A stretch of DNA of 64,000 nt from Clostridia bacterium (GTDB lineage: Bacteria > Bacillota > Clostridia > Oscillospirales > Acutalibacteraceae). Shown here piece after piece: positions 15,860 through 24,638 of the stretch. Every line of letters begins with the position of its first letter. Positions within the stretch are counted from its first letter, which is position 1. The notes under the pieces were generated by a model, which was not told the DNA's origin, ran no database searches, and worked only from the letters and a program-made list of their open reading frames with translations. The stretch covers positions 62,001 to 126,000 of the forward strand of contig JAFSFB010000001.1 of assembly GCA_017435385.1 (NCBI GenBank), read 5' to 3'. The translations under genes and the position numbers were made by a program.

Positions 15860-17704
15860 ATGAAGCAAAAATGCTATATTTATACAAGAGTTTCCACTGC
15901 TATGCAGGTAGAAGGCTTCAGTCTTGAAGCGCAGAGAACACGCTTGCTTAAATTTGCTGATTATAAAGAACTCGAGGTGGTCGGCGAATATTCCGACAAG
16001 GGCCGTTCGGGCAAGAATATCAAAGGCCGCCCCGAGTTTCAGCAGATGTTGAAGGATATTGAAAATGGCAAAGACAAGATTTCGTTTGTTCTTGTATTCA
16101 AACTTTCGCGATTTGGCAGAAATGCCGCAGATGTGCTTACTTCTTTGCAGAAATTACAAGATTACGGAGTTAATCTTATCTGTGCCGAAGATGGACTTGA
16201 CAGTTCCCACGGCACAGGAAAACTGATGATTCAGATTCTTTCGGCAGTTGCCGAGCTTGAAAGAGACAATATCCGTGTTCAGACTATGGAGGGAAGACTC
16301 CAAAAAGCCCGTGAGGGCAAGTGGAACGGCGGCTTTGCTCCTTATGGGTACAAACTCGTTGAAGGCAAACTTGAAATTGCCGAAGATGAGGTTGAGGTTA
16401 TCCGTATTATTTTTGATAAATTTGTCAACACAACTATTGGCATTAACGGAATAGCAAATTATCTGAATAATAACGGATTTATAAAGAAAAAGCGTCAAAA
16501 TAACACATTGGATTACTTTACCCCTCCATTTATTAAAAAGGTTCTTGACAATCCCGTGTATTGCGGAAAAATAGCTTTTCAGAGAAGAAAAACTGAAAAA
16601 ATTGCAGGCAAACATGAAGAATATCATATTGTTAACAAATCCGATTTTCCTATTTATGACGGAATCCACGAAGCGATTATTTCTGAAGATTTGTGGATTC
16701 AGGCACAGAAAAAGAGAAAGAAAACCGGTCATAAAAGCGATAAAAAACACAAACTGGAGCATGAGCATCTGCTGTCCGGAATTCTTAAATGCCCTGTTTG
16801 CGGAGCTAATCTTTATGGCAACGTAAACCGTAAAAAGAAAAAAGAAGACGGAACATACTACAAAGACTACTTTTTCTATGCCTGCAAACATAGAAAAAAG
16901 ATTGATGGTGTGCGTTGCTATTATGACAAGCAATGGAACGAAGAAACAATTAACGGTGCAGTTGAAGAAACAATCAGAAGGGTTGTCAGAAACCCTGAGT
17001 TTGAAGCGGCACTAAGAAAGAAAATTGATTCCCGTGTTGACACATCGGCATTGGATGCGGAAATGGAAAATCTGCAAAAAGTCATCAGACAATACAACGG
17101 TGCAAAAGACAAACTCGGAAGAGAAATGGATATGCTTGACATAACGGACAAGCATTACGATAAAAAATATGAGGATATGCAGACAAGGCTTGAAGAACTC
17201 TATGATAAAATTGACGAAACGAATGATAATATTGCAGAACTTCAGTCAAGAATAGATTTTCTTATTGAACAGAAAATTTCAAGCGATAATGTTTACAAGT
17301 ATCTCTTGTATTTTGACAAGCTTTATGATAAATTTACAGATATGGAAAAGAAAACGTTTCTGGCAAGTTTCATTGAACGGATTGAAGTTTATCCGAGAGA
17401 GCTTCCCAATGGCAGAATATTGAAAAGCATTCATTTCAGATTTCCCCTTTTCTACGAAGGGGAAGAAATTATTGGCCTGAGTTGGGACAATGAAACGACG
17501 CTTGAGACGGTATGTCTTTTGTCCAAACTTAACACAAAGCATCATATCGAGATTGATCTGGATATGGATGAACTTGATTTGACCAATGCGGAGAAGAAAG
17601 CTACCTATCAGGAAATCAAGGATTATGTGCTTGAACACAGCGGTCTGAAAGTCAGTGGTTTGTATATCGCACAGATAAAACAAAAATGCGGTATCAAGAG
17701 TTAA
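15860..17704 (+). CDS. Large serine recombinase
   Basis: A 614-residue serine integrase-type recombinase. The N-terminal resolvase domain has the nucleophile S12 in YTRVSTAMQ and the R-rich helix KLSRFGRNAADVLTSL. Next comes the recombinase domain (APYGYKLVEGKLEI), then a zinc ribbon CPVCGANLYG...CKHRKK...C, then a coiled-coil region (about 390-500). The start is ATG 15860, 9 bp after AAAGGAGG; the frame extends upstream to 15773 without a ribosome site. It probably catalyses excision and insertion of this element or of a nested one, since a second serine recombinase lies 3 kb downstream. Confidence 0.88.
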   Translation: MKQKCYIYTRVSTAMQVEGFSLEAQRTRLLKFADYKELEVVGEYSDKGRSGKNIKGRPEFQQMLKDIENGKDKISFVLVFKLSRFGRNAADVLTSLQKLQDYGVNLICAEDGLDSSHGTGKLMIQILSAVAELERDNIRVQTMEGRLQKAREGKWNGGFAPYGYKLVEGKLEIAEDEVEVIRIIFDKFVNTTIGINGIANYLNNNGFIKKKRQNNTLDYFTPPFIKKVLDNPVYCGKIAFQRRKTEKIAGKHEEYHIVNKSDFPIYDGIHEAIISEDLWIQAQKKRKKTGHKSDKKHKLEHEHLLSGILKCPVCGANLYGNVNRKKKKEDGTYYKDYFFYACKHRKKIDGVRCYYDKQWNEETINGAVEETIRRVVRNPEFEAALRKKIDSRVDTSALDAEMENLQKVIRQYNGAKDKLGREMDMLDITDKHYDKKYEDMQTRLEELYDKIDETNDNIAELQSRIDFLIEQKISSDNVYKYLLYFDKLYDKFTDMEKKTFLASFIERIEVYPRELPNGRILKSIHFRFPLFYEGEEIIGLSWDNETTLETVCLLSKLNTKHHIEIDLDMDELDLTNAEKKATYQEIKDYVLEHSGLKVSGLYIAQIKQKCGIKS

Positions 17705-17841
17705 TATGTAAAGGGTGGTTTCTACCATCTAATACATATATGACTGCGGCTCATTTGTGGTGAATAGAAAAGCAGTTATAGGAAAGGAGTAAAAAATCCG
17801 CATAACCGCTTATATATCAACATAAAAAGGAGCTGATACTT

Positions 17842-18216
17842 GTGAAATCACATTTTGAAGAAATGGGCGGAACATACCGCCGAGTCGGAGATTATTTCAT
17901 CCCCAACCTTGTGTTACCCAAATCAACAAACTATCCAATAGGCAAATACGGGCGTATTCGCCAAACATTTTTGAAAAACCACCATAATGTTATCTATACA
18001 AAACTGGTGATGAACGGCAAACTGAACGAACACCTTGCCGAAACAGACAAATGCTGTAACGAAAGAATGGAACTTCTCTGCAATGCAATGGTAGAACAGG
18101 AAGGTGTTACGGAAGAATTAAAGGCCTCCGACCAAATGGAATGGGTTTGCCGTATGAATAACATACATAACCGAGCAGAAGAAATTGTCTTAAATGAGCT
18201 TGTTTATACAATTTAA
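17842..18216 (+). CDS. tnpV: Transposon-encoded protein TnpV
   Basis: A 124-residue protein matching the TnpV family named from Tn4451: MGGTYRRVGDYFIPNL, then PIGKYGRIRQTFLKNHH, and a C-terminal helix with MNNIHNRAEEIVLNEL. GTG start at 17842 with AAAAGGAG about 10 bp upstream; a strong terminator follows. TnpV is carried by Tn4451/Tn4453-type mobilisable elements of Clostridia. Its biochemical role is not established. Confidence 0.85.
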   Translation: MKSHFEEMGGTYRRVGDYFIPNLVLPKSTNYPIGKYGRIRQTFLKNHHNVIYTKLVMNGKLNEHLAETDKCCNERMELLCNAMVEQEGVTEELKASDQMEWVCRMNNIHNRAEEIVLNELVYTI

Positions 18217-18223
18217 TATAGTT

Positions 18224-18255
18224 AACGCCGTGTCTGAAAAGCACGGCGTTTTTTT
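18224..18255 (+). terminator. Terminator after tnpV
   Basis: AACGCCGTG / CACGGCGTT perfect 9-bp stem (18224-18250) with a 9-nt loop, followed by TTTTT. Confidence 0.85.
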
Positions 18256-18271
18256 ATGCTCAAATCAGTTG

Positions 18272-19177
18272 TTATTCATTTTCACCGTTCTTTGCCCTGC
18301 TCTTGTAAACATTGAATTTGTTTTTGCATTGCGGTGAACAGAATACGGCATCGGCTCTGTTGGCAACAAAAGCCTTTGTGCAATGTTTGCATAAGCGTAT
18401 CGGTTTTTCCGTATCTGTCAGCATAAAGCTGAACATCAACTGTGTTACAAGCAGAAGCGAATGGAAATCCCATATAACGGTAGGCTTGTCAAGTAAGGCA
18501 ATGCGGTATGTCGGAGGATTACCGCCGAATGCTGAAATGCTCTGTTGCATTATCATACGGGTTTCTTGATTTAATCTGTCATAATCCTCGTAATAAAGCA
18601 TACTCGTGACATAGGTAAATGCCCAGCTTGTAAACTGCTGTTTCATCCATTCGTAAGGCTCTGCATACTCCCTCTGAAAACTCATACTGACCGCCATAGG
18701 CTTGTCTGTCATAGTCATAGCCAATGCCATCATTTCACGGTCATTCGCAATATTCCATATTGATTCAACTCCACGCTTGATAATATCCAATTCATCAAAC
18801 GGAAAGAATATAGCAAGATAATCCTCGGTTGACATTGTTTCTTCTTTTATGAATTGGTTTTTCGGTAAATATACTGCATTGTATTCCATAAAATCAGGTG
18901 TTGTAGGCAATGCCGTCATAAGTCCGAACAAGCCGTATTTTGTTGCAAACTCTTTAATTGCTTTCTGTATATCTTCATCGGGTTTCTTGCTCATACCCAT
19001 CCGACCTATGTTTATCGCTTCAAGAACAAACTGACGGTATTCCTTTAGCGGGTCGTAAATCGAAGGTTTTGCCGTTTTTGTCGGTGTCAGATACAGTTTT
19101 CCGTTTTCTGCTTTCTTCCATTCATATTCGCTGTATTTTACCCAAACGGAACTTGCGTTTTCTATTAGTTTCTTCAT
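18272..19177 (-). CDS. Hypothetical mobile-element protein with C-terminal zinc knuckle (DUF6076-like)
   Basis: A 301-residue protein. The long helical body has no recognised domain. The last about 35 residues carry a Cys4 zinc motif, CKHCTKAFVANRADAVFCSPQC, as in CGNR-type fingers and DUF6076 proteins of Firmicutes. The same finger pattern appears twice at the C-terminus of the serine recombinase at 20519. It overlaps the upstream sigma-like gene by 4 bp, so the two minus-strand genes form a coupled pair inside the element. Function unknown; DNA or nucleic-acid binding is likely. Confidence 0.6.
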   Translation of the reverse strand: MKKLIENASSVWVKYSEYEWKKAENGKLYLTPTKTAKPSIYDPLKEYRQFVLEAINIGRMGMSKKPDEDIQKAIKEFATKYGLFGLMTALPTTPDFMEYNAVYLPKNQFIKEETMSTEDYLAIFFPFDELDIIKRGVESIWNIANDREMMALAMTMTDKPMAVSMSFQREYAEPYEWMKQQFTSWAFTYVTSMLYYEDYDRLNQETRMIMQQSISAFGGNPPTYRIALLDKPTVIWDFHSLLLVTQLMFSFMLTDTEKPIRLCKHCTKAFVANRADAVFCSPQCKNKFNVYKSRAKNGENE

Positions 19178-19935
19178 TGTTTTTTCTCCAATTCATTTAC
19201 ATAGTCTTTCATAAACTCTTTTTCAAGTAATGTCAGACTGTCCTTCTTTTTGACTTCTTTTTTCAGAAGTGCCGTATACATTTCTTTCCTTATCTTTCGA
19301 AGCATTGTTGCACGGACTTTGCGTATGTTTCTGTCTGTTTGTCCCCTTATTGCGGCAATTCTTACCGAACTGAATAACCTTACCGCACACAGAAACAGCA
19401 ATTCTTTCTGTTCTTCTTTCAAACCGTAAAATATTTTAGATAAATATTCTTCCGTTACAAGCTCGTGTATGTCATACGGGCAGTAAAATATATCGTCAAT
19501 AAAATCGCCCTTGCGAAGCTGCTTTTCCAAAACATTATTCAATGTGTCGGGAAAGAACAGTTCGTTTATCGAAGCACCGTAGTCAAATGGTATATCGTCA
19601 CCGCTTCTGCTTAATTCGTGATACCGTTCCTTTCGTTCACGGTTTGCATCAAGTCTGTCCCACCAAGCGATAATATTTTCAAAATCGCTGACCGTTCTTG
19701 CTGCCGATTCAAGTCGGGCAAGTGCTTCTGCCTGTATTTCCCGTTTCAGCTTCTTCCGTTCGTGTTCTTCGCTTTCTTCTTCATCTTCCTCAAACGGATT
19801 TTCTTCCGCCTCCGCTTCAAGCTCTTCCACCAAGGTCTGTTCTTCGACAAGCCTTCGGCGTATCTGTTCGTCTGAATCACCGGATTCATCTTCGGTTATA
19901 CGGCTTTCGTCATATTCGTAATCTTCCGAAATCAT
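19174..19935 (-). CDS. Sigma-region-4-like regulatory protein of the element
   Basis: A 253-residue protein. Its first about 75 residues are strongly acidic (runs of E, such as EEDEEESEE). The C-terminal part has a helix-turn-helix resembling sigma factor region 4: KEEQKELLFLCAVRLFSSVR, then IAAIRGQTDRNIRKVRATML. Similar proteins accompany relaxases and recombinases in clostridial elements, and a comparable one lies in the relic at 46 kb. It probably binds DNA to regulate the element. No region 2 is visible, so it is unlikely to be a full sigma factor. Confidence 0.55.
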   Translation of the reverse strand: MISEDYEYDESRITEDESGDSDEQIRRRLVEEQTLVEELEAEAEENPFEEDEEESEEHERKKLKREIQAEALARLESAARTVSDFENIIAWWDRLDANRERKERYHELSRSGDDIPFDYGASINELFFPDTLNNVLEKQLRKGDFIDDIFYCPYDIHELVTEEYLSKIFYGLKEEQKELLFLCAVRLFSSVRIAAIRGQTDRNIRKVRATMLRKIRKEMYTALLKKEVKKKDSLTLLEKEFMKDYVNELEKKQ

Positions 19936-20017
19936 CGCTTGTCGCCTCCTTAACAGAAAGTTAAAACAAAGTTTAAAGTAAATTCATAAAAACAGTTCCG
20001 CTAAACATACCGATTTT

Positions 20018-20063
20018 CTCCTATAAGTGAGGGGGTAATATATTTTGCCGTTTTGTATATTAC
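20018..20063. promoter_or_regulatory. Candidate operator between divergent element operons
   Basis: CTCCTATAAGTG (20018-20029) resembles two repeats upstream of the relic gene at 46028. It is followed by a perfect 8-bp inverted repeat GTAATATA (20035-20042) and TATATTAC (20056-20063). The site lies between the minus-strand pair and the plus-strand tnpW/tnpX operon. Confidence 0.4.
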
Positions 20064-20089
20064 TCTCAATACTGAAGAAAGGAGAAGTG

Positions 20090-20158
20090 ATGCCATTGTA
20101 TCAATCAATCGTAAGACACATTAATTTAAGACAACACAACGAATCAGCCTTTGATTAG
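20090..20158 (+). CDS. 22-residue leader peptide ahead of the tnpW-tnpX operon
   Basis: MPLYQSIVRHINLRQHNE followed by SAFD and TAG, preceded by AAAGGAG at good distance. The end of the frame runs into the hairpin at 20144-20178. A short, well-initiated frame overlapping a terminator-like stem is the layout of translational attenuation leaders known from clostridial transposons. No resistance gene follows. Confidence 0.5.
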   Translation: MPLYQSIVRHINLRQHNESAFD

Positions 20159-20188
20159 CCTTGCTTTTCGGAGGCTGAATTCTTTTAA
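20144..20188 (+). terminator. Attenuator-like hairpin
   Basis: TCAGCCT (20144-20150) pairs with AGGCTGA (20172-20178), followed by ATTCTTTT. It overlaps the 3' end of the leader peptide frame, so ribosome position could decide whether it forms. Only 7 bp of stem, so moderate confidence. Confidence 0.45.
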
Positions 20189-20300
20189 ATAAGACATCTG
20201 AATAATAACCGCTGATATATCTGACAGCAGATTACAGCAAACGGAACTAACCGCATTATACTCTATATCAATAAAAATCGCAATAGGAGGTAAATTTAAT

Positions 20301-20516
20301 TTGGATAAAACCAAAGCAGACAATAATTATTCATATATAACCCGCCGTATCGGTGCAACAACATTTAAAGTTAAGGTTGTGTATAACGATACGGGTAACG
20401 AAACTATGGAAGATAAAATTTTACGAATTGTTCGCAATGAAGTACTGGAAAACGGCGAAAAGTGTGGTATAATAGAATTACCGCAAATGAGCCGACAGTC
20501 TGAAAGGAGTGCCTGA
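20301..20516 (+). CDS. tnpW: Transposon-encoded protein TnpW
   Basis: A 71-residue protein matching the TnpW family: RIGATTFKVKVVYND, then ETMEDKILRIVRNEVLENGE and the ending LPQMSRQSERSA. TTG start at 20301 with AGGAGG upstream. It ends 2 bp before the TnpX-like recombinase, so the two are coupled. TnpW was first described in Tn4451; its role is not known but it travels with TnpX-type recombinases. Confidence 0.88.
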   Translation: MDKTKADNNYSYITRRIGATTFKVKVVYNDTGNETMEDKILRIVRNEVLENGEKCGIIELPQMSRQSERSA

Positions 20517-20518
20517 CT

Positions 20519-22552
20519 ATGGCATTGAAACAGACTGATGGAAAAATCACGGCGTTGTACGAAAGACTTTCCCGTGATGACGAGTTGACCGGTGACAGCA
20601 ACTCGATTGTGAATCAAAAAAAGTACCTCGAAGGCTATGCACAGCAGCAAGGGTACGATAATTGCATCCACTATACGGATGACGGATATTCGGGCGGTAA
20701 CTTTGAGCGACCTGCTTGGAAAAGGCTGATTGCCGATGTTGAAGCAGGAAAGATTGCTCACATTATCGTTAAGGATATGTCACGAATAGGCAGAGATTAT
20801 CTGCAAACGGGTTTTTACACCGAAGTTATGTTCAGACAATACGGAGTTCACTTTGTTGCAGTTGCAAACAATGTTGACAGCGATGACCTTAACAGCAATG
20901 AATTCGCCCCGTTCCTCAATATTATGAATGAATGGTATCTGAGGGATTTGAGTAAAAAACAACGTGCAGCTATAAAGGTCAAGGGTGAATCGGGTAAACC
21001 GACATCAAACAGTGCGATATACGGATACAAGAAAGACCCGAACGATAAATATCATTGGCTGATTGACGAAGAAGCGGCGGAAGTTGTCCGCAGAATTTTC
21101 AGATTAACCATTGACGGGTTCGGACCTTACGAAATCGCCCGTATTCTGTTTGAAGATAAGGTTGAAACCCCTGCCGTCTATTTTGCCAAGAGAAAAATAG
21201 GTTTGTGGAAAAGCAAAGAAGAATTTCCGAACCCATATAACTGGAGTGGCTTTATTGTAGGTCAAATAATTTCAAAGCCCGAATATATGGGACACACAGT
21301 AAATTTCCGTTACCATAAGCTTTCATACAAGGACAAACACACCGTTAAAAACCCGGAAGAAAATTGGCTGATATTTGAAAACACACACGAGGCTATTGTT
21401 GATAAAGAAACTTGGGAACTTGCACAGAAATTAAGGAAAACACCGAGACGCATTGATACCTTCGGAGAAGCAAATCCTCTTACGGGACTTGTGTTCTGTG
21501 CCGATTGCGGGGAAAAGATGTATAACCACCGTTCCCGAGGCGGTAAAGAAAACAACTTCTACCCTTCAGATTTCTTTGACTGTTCAACATATACACTTTC
21601 CCGACAAAAGAGATACAAAGCCTGTACGGGACACTATATAACCACCAAAAACTTACGCACCCTTATTCTCGACACCATACGAACCGTAAGCACGCTTGCA
21701 ATCAGTAATCAGGATGAATTTATTGAAAAGGTACGAAATGCTTCTCAGCTTCGTCAGGCAGAAGCGGCAAAGGAAATCAAAAGAAAACTGAACAAGGAAC
21801 GCAAGCGAATTGCAGAACTTGATAATATTATCAAAAAACTTTATGAATCTTTTGCAACGGGTAAAATATCGGAAGAACGCTTTGACAGCCTGATGGCAGA
21901 ATATGAAGCCGAGCAGAAATCTCTCCAAGTCTCTGTTGATGAAGCGGATAAACTGCTTTCTTCTTTCAATGAAGATACCGACAGAGCCGAGAAGTTTATT
22001 GCATTGGCAAAAAAATACACGGACTTTTCCGAACTTACAACAATGATGATAAACGAGTTTATTGACAAAATCATTGTTCACGCACCCGAAAGAGTTGACG
22101 GAGAACGAACGCAGGAAGTTGAGATTTATCTGAATTTCATCGGACATTTTGAGTTACCCGAGCCTGAACTTACACCTGAAGAAATAAAGCGGCAGGAAAC
22201 ACTACGCAGACACCGTATTAAAAACCGTGAAAGATACAAGCAACTCAAAGAAGGAACCCGTGTTAAGGGACAGCTTTTTGAAATAACTTGTAAATGCTGT
22301 GGAGAAACCTTTGAAACTACACGCTCATATGCATTGTTTTGCAATCCAAATTGCAGAGCAACATATTACAGGCAGGAAGCAGCAAAGAAACGAAGCCGTG
22401 AAATTCCTTGCGGAAACTGCGGTAAAACATTCACCGCAACAAGGTCTGATGCAAAGTACTGCTGCGACGAGTGCCGATATGAAGGACATCTCAAAGGACA
22501 GCGGATACGAAATGAAGCCAAGAGAAACAAAGAAAAATCGAATAACGAATAG
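20519..22552 (+). CDS. tnpX: TnpX-like large serine recombinase with C-terminal zinc knuckles
   Basis: A 677-residue large resolvase. Resolvase domain: catalytic S18 in LYERLSRDDEL, IVKDMSRIGRDYLQTG and the usual Arg residues. Recombinase domain around GYKKDPNDKYHWLIDEE; a zinc ribbon CADCGEKMYNH...C; a coiled coil; then a DUF4368-like region (TMMINEFIDKIIVHAP). Beyond it two extra Cys4 knuckles occur, CKCCGETFETTRSYALFC and CGNCGKTFTATRSDAKYC. TnpX excises Tn4451 as a circle and reinserts it. Coupled to tnpW, terminated 10 bp after the stop. The double finger resembles that of the protein at 18272. Confidence 0.9.
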   Translation: MALKQTDGKITALYERLSRDDELTGDSNSIVNQKKYLEGYAQQQGYDNCIHYTDDGYSGGNFERPAWKRLIADVEAGKIAHIIVKDMSRIGRDYLQTGFYTEVMFRQYGVHFVAVANNVDSDDLNSNEFAPFLNIMNEWYLRDLSKKQRAAIKVKGESGKPTSNSAIYGYKKDPNDKYHWLIDEEAAEVVRRIFRLTIDGFGPYEIARILFEDKVETPAVYFAKRKIGLWKSKEEFPNPYNWSGFIVGQIISKPEYMGHTVNFRYHKLSYKDKHTVKNPEENWLIFENTHEAIVDKETWELAQKLRKTPRRIDTFGEANPLTGLVFCADCGEKMYNHRSRGGKENNFYPSDFFDCSTYTLSRQKRYKACTGHYITTKNLRTLILDTIRTVSTLAISNQDEFIEKVRNASQLRQAEAAKEIKRKLNKERKRIAELDNIIKKLYESFATGKISEERFDSLMAEYEAEQKSLQVSVDEADKLLSSFNEDTDRAEKFIALAKKYTDFSELTTMMINEFIDKIIVHAPERVDGERTQEVEIYLNFIGHFELPEPELTPEEIKRQETLRRHRIKNRERYKQLKEGTRVKGQLFEITCKCCGETFETTRSYALFCNPNCRATYYRQEAAKKRSREIPCGNCGKTFTATRSDAKYCCDECRYEGHLKGQRIRNEAKRNKEKSNNE

Positions 22553-22562
22553 TAATTATTAC

Positions 22563-22597
22563 AGCGAGCCGACACGATTTCGGCTCGCTTTTTTATG
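22563..22597 (+). terminator. Terminator after tnpX
   Basis: GCGAGCCGA / TCGGCTCGC stem (22564-22589) with a short loop, followed by TTTTTTA. Confidence 0.85.
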
Positions 22598-22630
22598 TCA
22601 AAATTTTAATTAAGGAAGGAATTTTAAATT

Positions 22631-23560
22631 ATGAATTTATCAGGAAATGAAATTACAGTAATAGGAATCGACCACGGATACGGAAACATCAAAACAGCAC
22701 ACAGTTGTTTCAAAACGGGAGTTGCGGTTTATGACAAAGAACCGACCTTTAAAAACAATCTGTTAATCTATGACGGCAAATACTATATCATCGGTGAAGA
22801 ACATAAGGAATTCAAATCCGACAAGATGGCGGATGAAGATTATTATGTTCTGACACTTGCTGCTATTGCAAGAGAACTGAAAGTGCGAAACAAAACCTTT
22901 GCGACTGTTCACATTGCGGCAGGTTTGCCTCTGACTTGGGTTGGAGAGCAAAAGGAAGAATTTAAGAAATATCTGCTCCAAAACAAATTTGCGGATTTCA
23001 GTTTTCGCAATGTTGATTACCACATTGAATTTGCAGGTGCAGACATATTCCCTCAAGGCTTTGCCGCTGTTTCCGACAAGCTACATTGCTTCAAAGGAAC
23101 AAATATGCTTGCGGATATCGGCAACGGCACAATGAACGTTATGTATATCAACGAGTGTCAGCCGACAGAGAAAAAGTGTTTCACAGAGAAATACGGAACA
23201 AACCAATGCTCTCTCGCAATCAGAGAAAACATTATGAGGCAATTCGGTGTGAGATTAGATGATGCAGTTATTGAAAGAGTTTTGAGAACCGGAACAGCAG
23301 ACATTGCCGAAAAATATTTATCCGCAATCCGAAGCACAGCGGAAGAATATGCACAGGGTATTTTCAGAATACTCCGTGAACACGAATACGATCCCGAACT
23401 TATGAGGCTGTTTGTTGTCGGTGGCGGCGGGTGCATAATCAAGAACTTTACCGATTACGATAAAAACCGAGTGATAATCAACGATGACATCTGTGCAACC
23501 GCAAAAGGATATGAGCAGTTATCTCTGAAAAAACTTCGCAGAAGCGGTGATACTTTATGA
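22631..23560 (+). CDS. parM: ParM/StbA-family actin-like ATPase
   Basis: A 309-residue actin-fold protein. Phosphate 1 motif VIGIDHGYGNIKTA, phosphate 2 motif MLADIGNGTMNVM, and adenosine motif FVVGGGGCIIKNF are all present, in the order of plasmid-segregation actins and Alp proteins. GGAAGGA upstream of ATG 22631. It overlaps the next gene by 4 bp. ParM filaments push DNA copies apart. On an integrative element this may stabilise the excised circle. Operon with a ParR-like adaptor, DUF3847 protein and relaxase. Confidence 0.85.
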   Translation: MNLSGNEITVIGIDHGYGNIKTAHSCFKTGVAVYDKEPTFKNNLLIYDGKYYIIGEEHKEFKSDKMADEDYYVLTLAAIARELKVRNKTFATVHIAAGLPLTWVGEQKEEFKKYLLQNKFADFSFRNVDYHIEFAGADIFPQGFAAVSDKLHCFKGTNMLADIGNGTMNVMYINECQPTEKKCFTEKYGTNQCSLAIRENIMRQFGVRLDDAVIERVLRTGTADIAEKYLSAIRSTAEEYAQGIFRILREHEYDPELMRLFVVGGGGCIIKNFTDYDKNRVIINDDICATAKGYEQLSLKKLRRSGDTL

Positions 23561-23934
23561 ATAAAACGGTAAGCACCAATATACGGTTTAACCTCAAAAA
23601 CGAGGCAGACAGAAAGGCTTGGGAGTATCTTCAAAGTATGGACAGAAAGAAATACAAATCATACAGCAAAGCCGTTATCTGTGCGTTGTGCGAATATTTT
23701 GAGCGAGAACAGAAATCAGCCAATGACCCCTATCTTGAAACCCGTGAAAAAGAAGATGCTTTTTTGAACAGGATACTGCAAACGATAGAAACGGGATTAT
23801 GCAAAAATTCTTCTTCAGCATCACTCGGCAGTCTTATTCAGCTGTTACAGCAACCGCAAACAAAAACGGAACAAGAAGAAAAATCCGAATCCTCGGTAAG
23901 CGATGCAGCATTGGATTTTGCCGACAGCTTTTAA
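23557..23934 (+). CDS. ParR-like partition adaptor
   Basis: A 125-residue protein encoded directly after and overlapping parM (ATGA). The N-terminus reads as a ribbon-helix-helix (VSTNIRFNLKNEADRKAWEYL, split by a helix turn), the centre is helical, and the C-terminal 30 residues are acidic and probably disordered (DAALDFADSF), where ParR proteins bind the filament end. No strong family match is remembered; gene position and architecture drive the call. Confidence 0.6.
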   Translation: MNKTVSTNIRFNLKNEADRKAWEYLQSMDRKKYKSYSKAVICALCEYFEREQKSANDPYLETREKEDAFLNRILQTIETGLCKNSSSASLGSLIQLLQQPQTKTEQEEKSESSVSDAALDFADSF

Positions 23935-24119
23935 TACCGATAAGACCTAAAAATGATACCGAAAAATTTATTATGATACCAAAACAAGCAGTATCCGCTG
24001 CTGTTTTCTCCCACTACAAAGAGAAAAACATAAAGCGGTACTGCTTTTCAGCTTTTTCGATATCAAAACCGATACAGTTGATACCAAACAATCAAATTTT
24101 TAGTGTAAAGGAGTACGAA

Positions 24120-24323
24120 ATGAACGAAAATGAGAAAGAACTGTTGCAGGCAAAGCACAGACTTGAAGAAGCACAGGCAAGAGACAGAGTAAAGGAACGC
24201 AAAGCACGAACACGAAGGCTTATTCAGGAAGGTGCGATTCTTGAAAAGGCTTTTCCTCAGTCAGCTTCAACGAGCCTTGACGAGTTGGAGAGCTATCTGT
24301 GCAACATATTAAAACCAGTATAA
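24120..24323 (+). CDS. DUF3847 family protein
   Basis: A 67-residue, highly charged helical protein. The segment RVKERKARTRRLIQEGAILE is the hallmark of DUF3847, a small family found next to MobA/MobL relaxases. ATG 24120 with AAAGGAG upstream; a longer in-frame extension begins inside the previous gene and is rejected. It directly precedes oriT, so a role as relaxosome accessory factor is a reasonable inference. Confidence 0.75.
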   Translation: MNENEKELLQAKHRLEEAQARDRVKERKARTRRLIQEGAILEKAFPQSASTSLDELESYLCNILKPV

Positions 24324-24371
24324 TCTTCAGAGCGTTTCGGGAAACCGGGACGCTCATTCTTTTTTATCCCG

Positions 24372-24422
24372 AAGGGCGCACTTACTCACCACTTGCCGAA
24401 CGGCAAGCGGTGGTCGTGCGCT
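24372..24422 (-). other. oriT: Origin of transfer (oriT), IncQ/MobQ type
   Basis: On the minus strand GTAAGTGCGCCCTT (24385-24372) matches the RSF1010-family nic region, where cleavage falls within AAGTGCG/CCC. Next to it is a nested inverted repeat: GCGCAC (24376) with GTGCGC (24416-24421) outside, and CTTGCCG/CGGCAAG inside (24392-24407). It lies 220 bp upstream of a MobQ-type relaxase gene, the expected place. Confidence 0.8.
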
Positions 24423-24638
24423 CTGCGAGGCGGATAAAGCTTCTGCGGAAGCCTACGGACAATGAGCATTTATTTGGAATCGCTGTCATTGTCCGCACAG
24501 ACGGTTGTTTCACCTTGCACACCGTCTGTCTGCGAAAATCTGCCACCGGCAGTTTTATCGCAGCTATGAGTATCGTTTATGCGACACTCATTTTCTTTTT
24601 GCGAAAAGAAACAAAAACAGAGAGGATGATGATATTTA

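Noticed and set aside
16154..16933. 259-codon minus-strand frame under the serine recombinase
   Set aside because: Antisense shadow of a clear recombinase with no ribosome site.
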